Source of the DNA: Helicobacter felis ATCC 49179
GTDB lineage: Bacteria; Campylobacterota; Campylobacteria; Campylobacterales; Helicobacteraceae
Assembly (NCBI RefSeq): GCF_000200595.1
Contig: NC_014810.2
Coordinates: 1,064,311 to 1,128,310, forward strand
Length of the DNA stretch: 64,000 nucleotides
Direction: 5' to 3'
Below, one piece after another: positions 34,324-42,232 of this stretch. The first letter of the stretch is position 1, and every line of letters starts with the position of its first letter. Below the pieces are notes generated by a model. The model was not told the origin of the DNA. It searched no databases and saw nothing but the letters and a program-made list of their open reading frames with translations. The translations under genes and the position numbers were made by a program.

Positions 34324-35535
34324 ATGTCCGTTGTCTTGCAAATTGGGGCTGGGGGGGTTGGTAACGTAGTTGCCCATAAGCTGTGCCAAAATCGCCAAGT
34401 TTTTAGCCAAGTGGTGTTGGCTAGCCGCACGCTTTCCAAATGCCAACAAATCGCCAAAGAAGTCAAAGCGAGAGGTTTGGGCGAGGTGGTTTGTGAGCAG
34501 GTCAATGCGGATAGTGTGCAGGAAGTGGTCGCCCTCATTGAGAAATACCGCCCTAAAGTGGTGATCAATGTCGCTCTGCCCTATCAGGATTTGGCCATCA
34601 TGCAGGCGTGTTTGCAGACTAAGACCAATTACCTAGACACGGCTAACTATGAACATCCCGATGTCGCTAAATTCGAGTATAAAGAGCAATGGGCCTTTGA
34701 CAAGGCGTATAAAGAAGCCCAGATTTTTGGTTTGCTAGGAAGTGGTTTTGATCCCGGGGTTACCAATGTCTTTTGTGCCTTCGCGCAAAAACACCACTTT
34801 GATGAGATTTACGATATTGATATTTTAGATTGCAATGCAGGCAACCACCCCTACCCCTTTGCGACCAATTTTAATCCTGAGATCAATTTAAGAGAAGTGA
34901 GCGCACCGGGGCGTTACTATGAAAATGGTTCTTGGGTAGAGACCAAGCCCTTGGAAATTAAGCAAACATGGGCGTATCCGGGCATTGGTGAGCGCGATTC
35001 CTACTTGCTCTACCATGAGGAGTTAGAGTCGCTGGTCAAACATATCAAGGGTTTAAAGCGGATTCGCTTCTTTATGACTTTCTCAGAAAACTACTTAAAC
35101 CATATGCGTTGTTTGGCCAATGTGGGTATGCTCCATATCGATCCGGTGGAAGTGCCTACCGCACAGGGGGGACGCGCGCAAGTAGTGCCCATCCAAGTTT
35201 TAAAACAACTCTTGCCCGATCCAGCTAGTCTTGCAGGTAAAACAACGGGTAAAACTAATATCGGGTGCTATATCCGCGGTAGTCAAAACAAGCAGGAGAA
35301 AAAGCTCTATATTTACAATGTCTGCGATCATCAGAAATGCTATGATGAGGTGGGATCGCAAGCCATCAGCTACACGACTGGCGTGCCTGCTGTGGTTGGG
35401 GCGATGATGATTTGCAAGGGCATTTGGGGCGGAGAAAACTCTAAGGGAGTCTTTAACTTAGAACAACTCGACCCCGATCCTTTCTTAGAAGAACTCACCA
35501 AACAAGGTTTGGGCTACGAAGTGATTGTGCGCTAG
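34324..35535 (+). CDS. Carboxynorspermidine synthase-like (saccharopine dehydrogenase family)
   Basis: A 403-residue NAD(P)-dependent enzyme of the saccharopine dehydrogenase family. The N-terminal Rossmann fold has VLQIGAGGVGNVVAHKLCQN and later INVALPYQDLAIMQACLQT and NYLDTANYEHPD. GSGFDPGVTNVFCAFAQ is the conserved substrate-binding part. In Campylobacterota this form joins aspartate semialdehyde and a diamine into carboxyspermidine or carboxynorspermidine, later decarboxylated by NspC; true lysine-pathway members are less likely here. It starts after AAAGGGAAGAG, with its own promoter. The partner decarboxylase gene is not in the window. Confidence 0.85.
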   Translation: MSVVLQIGAGGVGNVVAHKLCQNRQVFSQVVLASRTLSKCQQIAKEVKARGLGEVVCEQVNADSVQEVVALIEKYRPKVVINVALPYQDLAIMQACLQTKTNYLDTANYEHPDVAKFEYKEQWAFDKAYKEAQIFGLLGSGFDPGVTNVFCAFAQKHHFDEIYDIDILDCNAGNHPYPFATNFNPEINLREVSAPGRYYENGSWVETKPLEIKQTWAYPGIGERDSYLLYHEELESLVKHIKGLKRIRFFMTFSENYLNHMRCLANVGMLHIDPVEVPTAQGGRAQVVPIQVLKQLLPDPASLAGKTTGKTNIGCYIRGSQNKQEKKLYIYNVCDHQKCYDEVGSQAISYTTGVPAVVGAMMICKGIWGGENSKGVFNLEQLDPDPFLEELTKQGLGYEVIVR

Positions 35536-35654
35536 ATTTCTACTCTAAGGTTTCCTTGCAAAGCTTGTTTGGCCTGCTTGTTGTAAGATCTCCACGTAAA
35601 CTCATGCTTTAAATTTTAATTAGAGCGAGCGTGCTTGCCATTTGGAGTTCTCGC

Positions 35655-36560
35655 ATGAATGTCAAGTTGGGTTTGTTTTATATGGCGTTGAGTGCCTTGA
35701 ATTTGGGAGTCATGGGGGCATTGATTAAAATGATGAGCCACTATTACTCGCCCCTAGAAAATATCTTTTATCGCTCCTTTTTTATGCTCTTATTTCTAAC
35801 TCTGCTTTACTACGCCAAACCCTTTAGTTTTAAAGCGCACAAAAAAGGAGGGGCTTTTTTATTAGGTTGGCGCATGGTGATTGGATCGACTAGCATGATT
35901 TTAATGTGCCATAACATTTATATTATGTCTTTGAGCACCGCTTCTGCCTTTAATCAAAGTGCGCCCCTATATTCAATCGCCATCGCCTTTTTTATCTTTA
36001 AAGAACCCATAAGTCCGCGCTTGCTACTGGCAGGTTTATTAGGAGTGATGGGTGTGATCTTGGTTGCTAATCCATATACTAGCGGTCTCTCATGGGGACA
36101 GATTGTCTGTGGTGTGCTCAATGGCTTATTGGTGGCCATCGCTTACAGCAGTTTAAACCGCCTAAAAGAATATTATGATGAAGGCTTTGTGGTTTTTGTT
36201 TTTAGTTTGTGTCTAAGTGTTTTGGGTTTTATAGGACTATTTATACATCTGTCTCCCTTTGCTTCAGGCTACCATCCCTTACGCTTTGATGGGAGCTGGT
36301 GGCAGTGGGATCTATGGGTTTTTATGGGGATTGGGTTCACGGGCATGTTAGGGCAATTTTTCCTCACTAAAGCCTATATGAGCGCGCCAGTGGGGATTAT
36401 CTCCCCAATGAACTACACGCGCCTAATTTGGAGCAGTCTCTTTGGAATATTGCTTGGAGACCCATGGCTGGGCATTGGAGAGGGAGTGGGGATGGGGCTT
36501 ATTGTGATTTCAGGGATACTTATCACCACCCAAACGCGCAAAAAGACACATAGAGGATAA
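35655..36560 (+). CDS. EamA/DMT family transporter
   Basis: A 301-residue inner-membrane protein with about ten helices in two EamA repeats. The start chosen is ATG at 35655 (MNVKLGLFYMALSALNLGVM) with GGAG seven bases upstream; the frame is open further up. The first repeat includes FYRSFFMLLFLTLLYY and ASAFNQSAPLYSIAIAFFIF, the second MGIGFTGMLGQFFLTKAYMS and PVGIISPMNYTRLIWSSLFG. These are typical of exporters for amino acids, purines or similar metabolites, but the substrate cannot be inferred. It ends just before the tRNA-Pro gene on the other strand. Confidence 0.82.
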   Translation: MNVKLGLFYMALSALNLGVMGALIKMMSHYYSPLENIFYRSFFMLLFLTLLYYAKPFSFKAHKKGGAFLLGWRMVIGSTSMILMCHNIYIMSLSTASAFNQSAPLYSIAIAFFIFKEPISPRLLLAGLLGVMGVILVANPYTSGLSWGQIVCGVLNGLLVAIAYSSLNRLKEYYDEGFVVFVFSLCLSVLGFIGLFIHLSPFASGYHPLRFDGSWWQWDLWVFMGIGFTGMLGQFFLTKAYMSAPVGIISPMNYTRLIWSSLFGILLGDPWLGIGEGVGMGLIVISGILITTQTRKKTHRG

Positions 36561-36628
36561 AAGTCTCGTGCTAGCCACAGTCCGGATTAAAAAACTTCAT
36601 TGCAAGAAAAAGGTTAAAAAGAAGAGAA

Positions 36629-36706
36629 TGGTCGGAGTAGCGGGATTCAAACCCACGACCTCACCCACCCCAAGGGTGCGCGCTAATCAGGCTGCGCCAT
36701 ACTCCG
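36629..36706 (-). tRNA. tRNA-Pro (UGG)
   Basis: The minus strand folds into a full cloverleaf: acceptor CGGAGTA / TACTCCG, D arm GCGC...GCGC, anticodon stem CACCC / GGGTG with loop TTGGGGT (anticodon TGG), and T arm GTGGG-TTTGAAT-CCCGC. The discriminator A is followed by an encoded CCA at 36629-36631. It stands alone between the EamA gene and modA. Confidence 0.95.
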
Positions 36707-36720
36707 TTTCAAAAGCTCTT

Positions 36721-36749
36721 ATCTTACCCCTACACGCATTAATTTTAAC
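36721..36749 (-). promoter_or_regulatory. Candidate promoter of tRNA-Pro
   Basis: On the minus strand, GTTAAA (36744-36749), a 17-base spacer and TAAGAT (36721-36726) lie about 14 bases before the mature tRNA 5' end. Confidence 0.5.
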
Positions 36750-36772
36750 TTAAACTGGTGGCGGGGGGTTTA

Positions 36773-36781
36773 TGTTATAAT
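36773..36781 (+). promoter_or_regulatory. Extended -10 of modA
   Basis: TGTTATAAT at 36773-36781 is a perfect extended -10 (TG-N-TATAAT). It lies so close to the ATG at 36790 that transcription would start within one or two bases of it; this favours either a leaderless mRNA or the GTG at 36805, which has GGGAG six bases upstream. Confidence 0.65.
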
Positions 36782-36789
36782 CTCACATC

Positions 36790-37548
36790 ATGAGGGAGTG
36801 GACAGTGTTGCAATCTGCATGGCGATTTTTAAGAATGATATTGTTGGTTTTCTCTGTAGGTGTAGCCAAAGAGGCCAAAGAGGTTCATGCCGCTGGGGCA
36901 GCTAATCTTACTCAAGCACTAGAAGAGATTAAGCGAGCTTTTTTAAAAGAACATCCAAATGTTAAGGTGTCTTTGAGCTTTGGTTCTTCGGGCAAGCTGT
37001 ATAATCAAATCCGACAAGGCGCGCCCTTTGATCTCTTTGTGAGCGCGGATAAGAAACGACCCTTACGCTTGAGTGAGGACAAGATCACCCCCTACACCCC
37101 CAAAGTTTACGCAAAGGGTGTGCTTGTGCTATGGAGCAAAACGCGCTTAGTGCCTTCTTTAGAGGTCTTAAAAGGCTCTTTTGAACACCTTTCTATAGCT
37201 AACCCCACTTTAGCCCCCTATGGTAAGGCTAGCATGGAAGTGCTTGAAAAACTTCAGCTCGCCCAAACTCTTAAATCTAGGATTTTACTAGGCAACTCCA
37301 TCGCCCAAGCTAACCAATATGTCGCCAGCGGAGGGGCTGAGCTGGGCTTTAGCGCGCTCTCTTTGATGGATCGCCGCGATTCTAAGCACTACTACATTGT
37401 GCCCAAAGAGTATTACCAACCCATTGAACAGGCTTTAGTGCTCACCAAGGCAGGGGGAAAAAACCCTCTTGCTAGAGAGTTTGAACAATTTATCCTTGGG
37501 CAAACAGGGCGCGCGATTTTGAAAAATTACGGCTATATTGTGGATTAG
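36790..37548 (+). CDS. modA: Molybdate-binding periplasmic protein ModA
   Basis: ModA binds molybdate (or tungstate) in the periplasm and gives it to ModB. The conserved fold is visible: VHAAGAANLTQALEEIKRAF at the mature N-terminus, VSLSFGSSGKLYNQIRQGAP with oxyanion-binding Ser, PFDLFVSADKKRP, and GNSIAQANQYVASGGAELGF near the C-terminus. The export signal is a long hydrophobic stretch (WRFLRMILLVFSVGVA). The true start may be ATG 36790 or GTG 36805. Its stop overlaps the GTG start of modB. No modC ATPase gene follows. Confidence 0.92.
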   Translation: MREWTVLQSAWRFLRMILLVFSVGVAKEAKEVHAAGAANLTQALEEIKRAFLKEHPNVKVSLSFGSSGKLYNQIRQGAPFDLFVSADKKRPLRLSEDKITPYTPKVYAKGVLVLWSKTRLVPSLEVLKGSFEHLSIANPTLAPYGKASMEVLEKLQLAQTLKSRILLGNSIAQANQYVASGGAELGFSALSLMDRRDSKHYYIVPKEYYQPIEQALVLTKAGGKNPLAREFEQFILGQTGRAILKNYGYIVD

Positions 37549-38228
37549 TGGATCACACCTTTTTCACCACTCTCAAGCTCACCTTTACTCTAGCCGCCTG
37601 CACGACTCTCATCTTACTCCCCATAGGGTTAGCTTTAGGAGCTTATTTAGCGCACAGGCAGGGTTTACTTAAAACTTTCTTAGAAACCCTTACTTGGATG
37701 CCTTTAGTGCTCCCTCCCACAGTGCTAGGTTTTTATCTCTTATTGCTTTTATCTCCCACCAGCCCACTAGGACTTTTCTTAGACAAATACTTACACCTGC
37801 GCCTAGTCTTTAGCTTTGAGGGGCTAATCTTGGGCAGCGTGATCTTTTCTCTGCCCTTCATGGTTAACCCCATCCAACACGCCCTAGCTAATTTGCCCCC
37901 CTCGCTCAAGGAAGCTAGTTACGCTTTGGGTAAGGGCAAACTTTTCACCTTTTTTAGAGTGCTTTTGCCCAATATTAAACCCAGTTTGTGGCTGGCCATC
38001 ACCACTACCTTTACGCACACTATCGGGGAGTTTGGCGTAGTCATCATGTTAGGAGGGGATATTGAGGGAAAAACACGCGTGGCTAGCGTGGCGATCTTTA
38101 TTGCCTCAGAAGCCAATAACGATACACTGGCTAATCAATACGCCTTAGTGCTTTCTGGTGTGAGCTTTGTTTTACTCTTTGGGATTCTCTGGTGGCAAAA
38201 GAGGGCACAAGATGCCTATAAAAAATAG
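37548..38228 (+). CDS. modB: Molybdate ABC permease ModB
   Basis: The inner-membrane channel of the molybdate transporter, 226 residues with five to six helices. It starts with GTG at 37548, sharing a base with the modA stop. LPPTVLGFYLLLLLSP and the cytosolic coupling loop ALPPSLKEASYALGKG-like NLPPSLKEASYALGKGKL, with TFFRVLLPNIKPSL, are the EAA-type motif that docks on the ATPase. GEFGVVIMLGGDIEGKTR is the ModB-specific gate region. Its last 13 bases overlap the end of the converging TenI-like gene. Confidence 0.92.
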   Translation: MDHTFFTTLKLTFTLAACTTLILLPIGLALGAYLAHRQGLLKTFLETLTWMPLVLPPTVLGFYLLLLLSPTSPLGLFLDKYLHLRLVFSFEGLILGSVIFSLPFMVNPIQHALANLPPSLKEASYALGKGKLFTFFRVLLPNIKPSLWLAITTTFTHTIGEFGVVIMLGGDIEGKTRVASVAIFIASEANNDTLANQYALVLSGVSFVLLFGILWWQKRAQDAYKK

Positions 38229-38773
38229 CGCACACTAGCAAACCCTCTTAAACCCTTTGAGGCGATGAGTTTAACTTGCTCGATCCTCACAATCCCACCC
38301 AAAGCAAAGAGGCGATTTTTTTGTAAGGGGGTGAGTTGATCCAAATAATCTAAACCTAAAGGAGGGGATTTGTGAGGAGTGGGAAAAATGGGGCTTAGGG
38401 TGCAAAAATGCGCCCCTAAATCTAGGGCTTGTTGCACCTCTTGTGCGCTATGCGCGCTGTAAAAACTAGAGAGAGTGGGAGGAATGCTAGGCAATTCTGC
38501 AAGCGCGTGCCCCTTAGCATGCACACCAAAAAAGCCGTATTGGAGGGCTTGATCAATACTGCTAGAGAGAAGGGGGAGATTAAGATAGCTAGTTATTGCA
38601 AAAGTTTTACAGAGTTCCACAAAACAGGCAAGTAAATCGGGGGGCGCGCACGGGGCGCGCAAACAGGCGCGACTAGGGCGGTGGGTGCTAAAGCTTTTAA
38701 AAAGGGTGGTTTTAAAATCCTCTAGGTTGCGTGTGCTTAAAAAAGGCGGGGTGATGCAATAAGATTCGATCAA
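38216..38773 (-). CDS. ThiE/TenI-like thiamine phosphate synthase family protein
   Basis: A 185-residue protein with the last half of a ThiE/TenI TIM barrel. FYSAHSAQEVQQALDLGAHF, LSPIFPTPHKSPPLGLDYLD and LFALGGIVRIEQV correspond to the family blocks HS-x-EA, SPIFPTxxK and ALGGI. The first ~60 residues are less typical and the usual diphosphate and Mg residues of ThiE are not clear. It may therefore be a TenI-like regulator or a divergent enzyme. It overlaps the next upstream small gene by four bases and modB by 13 bases on the opposite strand. Confidence 0.75.
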   Translation of the reverse strand: MIESYCITPPFLSTRNLEDFKTTLFKSFSTHRPSRACLRAPCAPPDLLACFVELCKTFAITSYLNLPLLSSSIDQALQYGFFGVHAKGHALAELPSIPPTLSSFYSAHSAQEVQQALDLGAHFCTLSPIFPTPHKSPPLGLDYLDQLTPLQKNRLFALGGIVRIEQVKLIASKGLRGFASVRYFL

Positions 38774-38991
38774 ATGCGCTCGCGTGGGCTGTCTTTGAGC
38801 AAGGCAGCGATGGATTTAGAAAGCAGAGCAAAAAAGCTAAAAAGTCCAAAGACAAAGAGAGCAACAAAGATCGCTACCTTCATATCCCAATCTCTAAAGA
38901 TAAAAAGGCTCAACCCTCCGCAGGTCAGCGCGATCCCTACAAAAAGACCGGCAAAGAAATCTAAAAGGGCGATGAGAGTGGCTTTTTCCAT
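38770..38991 (-). CDS. Small two-helix membrane protein
   Basis: A 73-residue inner-membrane protein with two helices (LLDFFAGLFVGIALTCGGLS and VAIFVALFVFGLFSFFALLS) and a short charged end (KDSPRERI). It sits three bases after the atpB stop and overlaps the TenI-like gene, so it is probably in one minus-strand operon with atpB. Function unknown. Confidence 0.7.
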   Translation of the reverse strand: MEKATLIALLDFFAGLFVGIALTCGGLSLFIFRDWDMKVAIFVALFVFGLFSFFALLSKSIAALLKDSPRERI

Positions 38992-38994
38992 CGC

Positions 38995-39675
38995 CTAGTG
39001 ATCTTCATCCACGATGACCGCACCGGCTAAGTAGACATAGGTCAAGATCATAAAGACAAAAGCTTGCAAGATTCCCATGAAAAAGAGCACCATAAAGGGC
39101 GCGATGGGAATGACCCATGGGACTAATAAGAGCATGATGAGCAAAAACATGTCATCGCCCTTGATATTTCCAAAGAGACGGAAAGAGAGCGAGATGATCC
39201 TAGAGAGGTGAGAAACGATTTCTACGGGCAACATGATAGGAATGAGCCATTTCACTGGGCCTAGAAAATGACTAAAGTATTTGATGAGTCCTTGGGTGCG
39301 AATCCCCTCAAAGTGATAGTAAAAAAAGACAATGAGGGCGAGCACGAGGGTAAAACTCCAATTAGCCGTAGGGGCTTCAAACCCGGGGATAATACCTATC
39401 ATGTTGCAATAGAACACAAAAAGCGCAATAGTGCCCGCTAGGGGGAAATATTTACGGGCTAAATCCTCCCCGATCACATCTTTAGCCACATGTAAAATGC
39501 CCTCAATGGTCGCCTCATAGACATTTTGCAAACCAAAGGGCACCATTTGTAATTTGCTCGCGGCTATCTTGCCAATAATGAGAGTGGCTAGCGCGCACAC
39601 GATGGTGTAAAACCCAACAATAAAGCTGTGATCTGAACTCAACAACCCTGCAAAAGTGAATAACCGATGCTCCAT
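38995..39675 (-). CDS. atpB: ATP synthase F0 subunit a
   Basis: Subunit a forms the proton half-channels of the F-type ATP synthase. It has 226 residues and five or six helices. The essential arginine is in [13 protein letters not shown] on the fourth helix, and other conserved parts are [20 protein letters not shown] and [20 protein letters not shown] at the C-terminus. As known in Helicobacter, atpB is separate from the other ATP synthase genes. It lies nine bases after proC in the same direction. Confidence 0.95.
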   Translation of the reverse strand: MEHRLFTFAGLLSSDHSFIVGFYTIVCALATLIIGKIAASKLQMVPFGLQNVYEATIEGILHVAKDVIGEDLARKYFPLAGTIALFVFYCNMIGIIPGFEAPTANWSFTLVLALIVFFYYHFEGIRTQGLIKYFSHFLGPVKWLIPIMLPVEIVSHLSRIISLSFRLFGNIKGDDMFLLIMLLLVPWVIPIAPFMVLFFMGILQAFVFMILTYVYLAGAVIVDEDH

Positions 39676-39684
39676 GTCTTACTC

Positions 39685-41070
39685 CTAAGATGATTTAAAC
39701 TTGGTGCGCCCTTTGCGCACAGCGATATGGCACGCCTGCATTAAAATACCCTTGAACGCCTTTTCTTCCAGCACGCTTAAACCCGCGATGGTCGCGCCCC
39801 CGGGGGTGCAGATGGAATCGATGATCTCTTGGGGGTCGCTCTCTTGCAAGAGTTGGGCAAAACCCTTAAAACTCTGCTCTACAAGCTCTGAGGCTTGATC
39901 CACACTTAAACCCTCCCGCACGCCCGCACTCACTAGAGCCTGAGCTGCCATGCTTAAAAAAGCCAAAGAACTCCCATTGGTGGCTAGAGAAGCGTCAATG
40001 AGGGCTTCGCTTTGCACCTCTACACAACTTCCAAAGCATTCTAAAATTGTTTGAGCGTAGGAACTAATTTGCTTCTTCAGGTCTTCTCGATGCCTGTAGA
40101 TTAATTGACGCCTTAGATCGTAATTTTGATCGTAGTTAGCCAGTATTGATTTGTAGGCTTTTTTGATCCACCTCACAACATGTTGGTGTTGCTTTTTGAG
40201 ATAAGATTGCAACTCAGATTCAAAGGCAACATTGTTTAGAGAGTGCATATGGTTTAGCACATATTCTTCAAATTCAGCACATGTTTTGGAAGCCTCAGGA
40301 AAATTATTTTTGACTTCACCCATCACCTTATCTATAGTGTTGCTGACAAATGCGTCAACATCTACCATGCTAGGATCGATACCTAGAAGATACCCTACCC
40401 CCTCTAAAAAATCATGGGGGAATTTTCTGGATAGCCACTCAGACAACCATTCAAAGTCTTCCTCTTGTTCGTTGGGTTTATTATATGAGTCATGATCTTG
40501 AACTTTTAAATATTTGGGATGATACGCAGTATCCACATAATAGCTTGTTGCAGACAGCCCATACTCGGCAGCAACATTGGGCATGCAACGCACATAGGCA
40601 TGGCTTTTAATGCGCTCTTTAAGCGCATCCACACTTACCCCCGCTAAGACACTCAGCACTAAAAGAGCTGTGCCCTGATAGGAGAAACTCTCTAAAGCAT
40701 GGGGTTTCATAGTCAGGAGCACAACCGCCTTTTCCACATTGACATCATTTACAGATCGATACCCAGATTCGCATGTGGCTTCTGGCACAAGCTTTCCCCA
40801 CCCATAAGGACCGCCAACAGCGTATTCTTGTATCTCATATCTTTGTGCGTTTGCTGACTCTACCTCTTCACAATATTTCTCAACATGCTTATGTGCAGGC
40901 ACAATTTCCACCTCAAGGGGCAAAGTCTCCAAAAAAGGGCGGATTTTCTCCGGATCACGCCCCGTGATTTGGATGTGGTGATCTTGGAGTTTAGAGGCGT
41001 TTTTAGCAAAGCCCTTTAATATGGCACGCGCCATGTTGCCATAACCCACAATGAGTAAACGCGTTTTCAT
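39685..41070 (-). CDS. proC: Pyrroline-5-carboxylate reductase with two insertions
   Basis: ProC reduces pyrroline-5-carboxylate to proline. The core is normal: LLIVGYGNMARAILKGF (NADPH fold), VVLLTMKPHALESF, VLSVLAGVSVDALKE, VRCMPNVAAEYGLSATS, then ECFGSCVEVQSEALIDASLA, TNGSSLAFL, and SICTPGGATIAGLSVLEEKA near the C-terminus. But the length is 461 instead of ~260-280. Two in-frame additions account for it: about residues 63-108 between the third and fourth strands of the Rossmann domain, and about 181-332 between the Rossmann domain and the dimer helices. The additions are AT-rich (see the separate entries). The fliW stop touches its start. Confidence 0.9.
   Translation of the reverse strand: MKTRLLIVGYGNMARAILKGFAKNASKLQDHHIQITGRDPEKIRPFLETLPLEVEIVPAHKHVEKYCEEVESANAQRYEIQEYAVGGPYGWGKLVPEATCESGYRSVNDVNVEKAVVLLTMKPHALESFSYQGTALLVLSVLAGVSVDALKERIKSHAYVRCMPNVAAEYGLSATSYYVDTAYHPKYLKVQDHDSYNKPNEQEEDFEWLSEWLSRKFPHDFLEGVGYLLGIDPSMVDVDAFVSNTIDKVMGEVKNNFPEASKTCAEFEEYVLNHMHSLNNVAFESELQSYLKKQHQHVVRWIKKAYKSILANYDQNYDLRRQLIYRHREDLKKQISSYAQTILECFGSCVEVQSEALIDASLATNGSSLAFLSMAAQALVSAGVREGLSVDQASELVEQSFKGFAQLLQESDPQEIIDSICTPGGATIAGLSVLEEKAFKGILMQACHIAVRKGRTKFKSS
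40075..40530 (-). other. Second in-frame insertion in proC (~152 residues)
   Basis: Residues ~181-332 have no counterpart in ordinary ProC. The segment is charged and helical (FEWLSEWLSRKFPHDFLEGV, KKAYKSILANYDQNYDLRRQ). Four 60-base lines (40081-40320) counted by hand are 33-40 % GC, while neighbouring proC lines at 39721-39840 are 47-67 %. The GCGC-rich codons typical of the window are missing. Confidence 0.7.
40747..40884 (-). other. First in-frame insertion in proC (~46 residues)
   Basis: Residues ~63-108 (starting VEKYCEEVESANAQRYEIQE and including GGPYGWGKLVPEATCESGYR) lie between strands where ordinary ProC has a short loop. Two cysteines are present. Confidence 0.65.
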
Positions 41071-41468
41071 TAGGACTCCTGATCCTCCTGATAAAATTGA
41101 GCAATGCGTTCAGAGATGTGGTATTGGGGGTACTTGGCACTATCCAGCACCACCTGCGCCATGAGTTGGTGATCGAAGTTAAAGACTAGCGGGGCTAAAA
41201 AGTTAATGGTAGATTCTTTAAGAGGCTTTTGGAGCACCACAATATTAGCAATCAAAATATTCTGAGCCTGATCGAGGTTGAGCAAAACCTGTAGACCGAG
41301 TGGAATGTCAAACTCGTAATTGCGCAAGGCAAAGGGATTTACAAGGGTAAAGGTGGGAGCGATGTCATCGGCGTTGCGTAGGCGCATAAACACTTCATCA
41401 ATTTTTTCTAACTCCATTTTAGAGACCTGCTCAAATCCTAAAATGGGGGATTTGACACTAAATAACAT
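41070..41468 (-). CDS. fliW: Flagellar assembly factor FliW
   Basis: FliW binds flagellin and sequesters CsrA, linking filament assembly to flagellin translation. The start is set at ATG 41468, giving [20 protein letters not shown], which matches the FliW family start, with AAGGG upstream; the open frame reaches further but is not supported. Conserved blocks are [25 protein letters not shown] and [20 protein letters not shown] with [19 protein letters not shown]. The protein has 132 residues. It shares one base with proC and diverges from bamD. Confidence 0.9.
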   Translation of the reverse strand: MLFSVKSPILGFEQVSKMELEKIDEVFMRLRNADDIAPTFTLVNPFALRNYEFDIPLGLQVLLNLDQAQNILIANIVVLQKPLKESTINFLAPLVFNFDHQLMAQVVLDSAKYPQYHISERIAQFYQEDQES

Positions 41469-41544
41469 TCCAACCCTTGCACATAATGTAAAAGCTCCAA
41501 TTTTACTACAATCCACTCTAAAAATCAATCTAGCGGGGGATTTT

Positions 41545-41553
41545 TGGTATAAT
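41545..41553 (+). promoter_or_regulatory. Extended -10 promoter of bamD-lon run
   Basis: TGGTATAAT at 41545-41553 is a TG-N-TATAAT extended -10 with no clear -35. The predicted start near 41560 is about 23 bases before the bamD ATG. Confidence 0.65.
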
Positions 41554-41582
41554 GACAACCTTTGAGCATGAAAGGTTCTAGA

Positions 41583-42224
41583 ATGCGGGTTTTGTGGCTT
41601 TCTTTGGCGTGTGCGCTGTTGTGGTTGGGCTGTGCCAAGAAAAATAAGGATGCTATTTACAACCGCCCGGCAATCTTTTGGTATCAAGGAATTTTGCGCG
41701 AAATTTTATTTATGAATTTAGAGACTGCGGACAATTACTATTCTTCCTTGCAAAGCGAACACATTAACTCGCCCCTTGTGCCTGTGGCCATGCTGGCTCT
41801 AGGGCAGGCGCATTTAAAGAAAAAGGAATTTGTGTTGGCCGAGTATTATTTTGATGAATACATCAAACGCTTTGGGAATGAGAGCAATGTGGACTATTTG
41901 AAATACCTCAAGCTCCAAGCGCGCTACTATTCCTTTAAAAACCACAGCAAGGATCAAGAGTTTATGTCTAACACCATTGGGATGTTGAACGATTTTGTGG
42001 ACAAATATCCCAATAGCCGTTTTATTAACCAAGTAGAATACATGCAGGTTAAATTCATTTTAGGACAAAATGAGCTCAACCGCGCGATCGCTAATGTCTA
42101 TAAAAAACGCCACCAAAAAGAGGGTGTGAAACGCTATTTAGATCGCGTGGATGAGGTTTTAGAAAAAGAAACGCATCCTAAAAAATCTTATATGCCCTGG
42201 TATGTGGCGATATTTAATTGGTAA
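41583..42224 (+). CDS. bamD: Outer membrane assembly lipoprotein BamD (ComL)
   Basis: BamD is the TPR-containing lipoprotein of the outer-membrane protein assembly complex. ATG at 41583 gives [17 protein letters not shown], a lipoprotein signal with the lipid Cys at residue 17; AAAGG is seven bases upstream. An in-frame ATG at 41568 is possible. TPR-like helix pairs are [33 protein letters not shown] and [20 protein letters not shown] with [20 protein letters not shown]. It has 213 residues. The lon gene begins within ten bases of its stop. Confidence 0.9.
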   Translation: MRVLWLSLACALLWLGCAKKNKDAIYNRPAIFWYQGILREILFMNLETADNYYSSLQSEHINSPLVPVAMLALGQAHLKKKEFVLAEYYFDEYIKRFGNESNVDYLKYLKLQARYYSFKNHSKDQEFMSNTIGMLNDFVDKYPNSRFINQVEYMQVKFILGQNELNRAIANVYKKRHQKEGVKRYLDRVDEVLEKETHPKKSYMPWYVAIFNW

Positions 42225-42232
42225 GGGAACAG

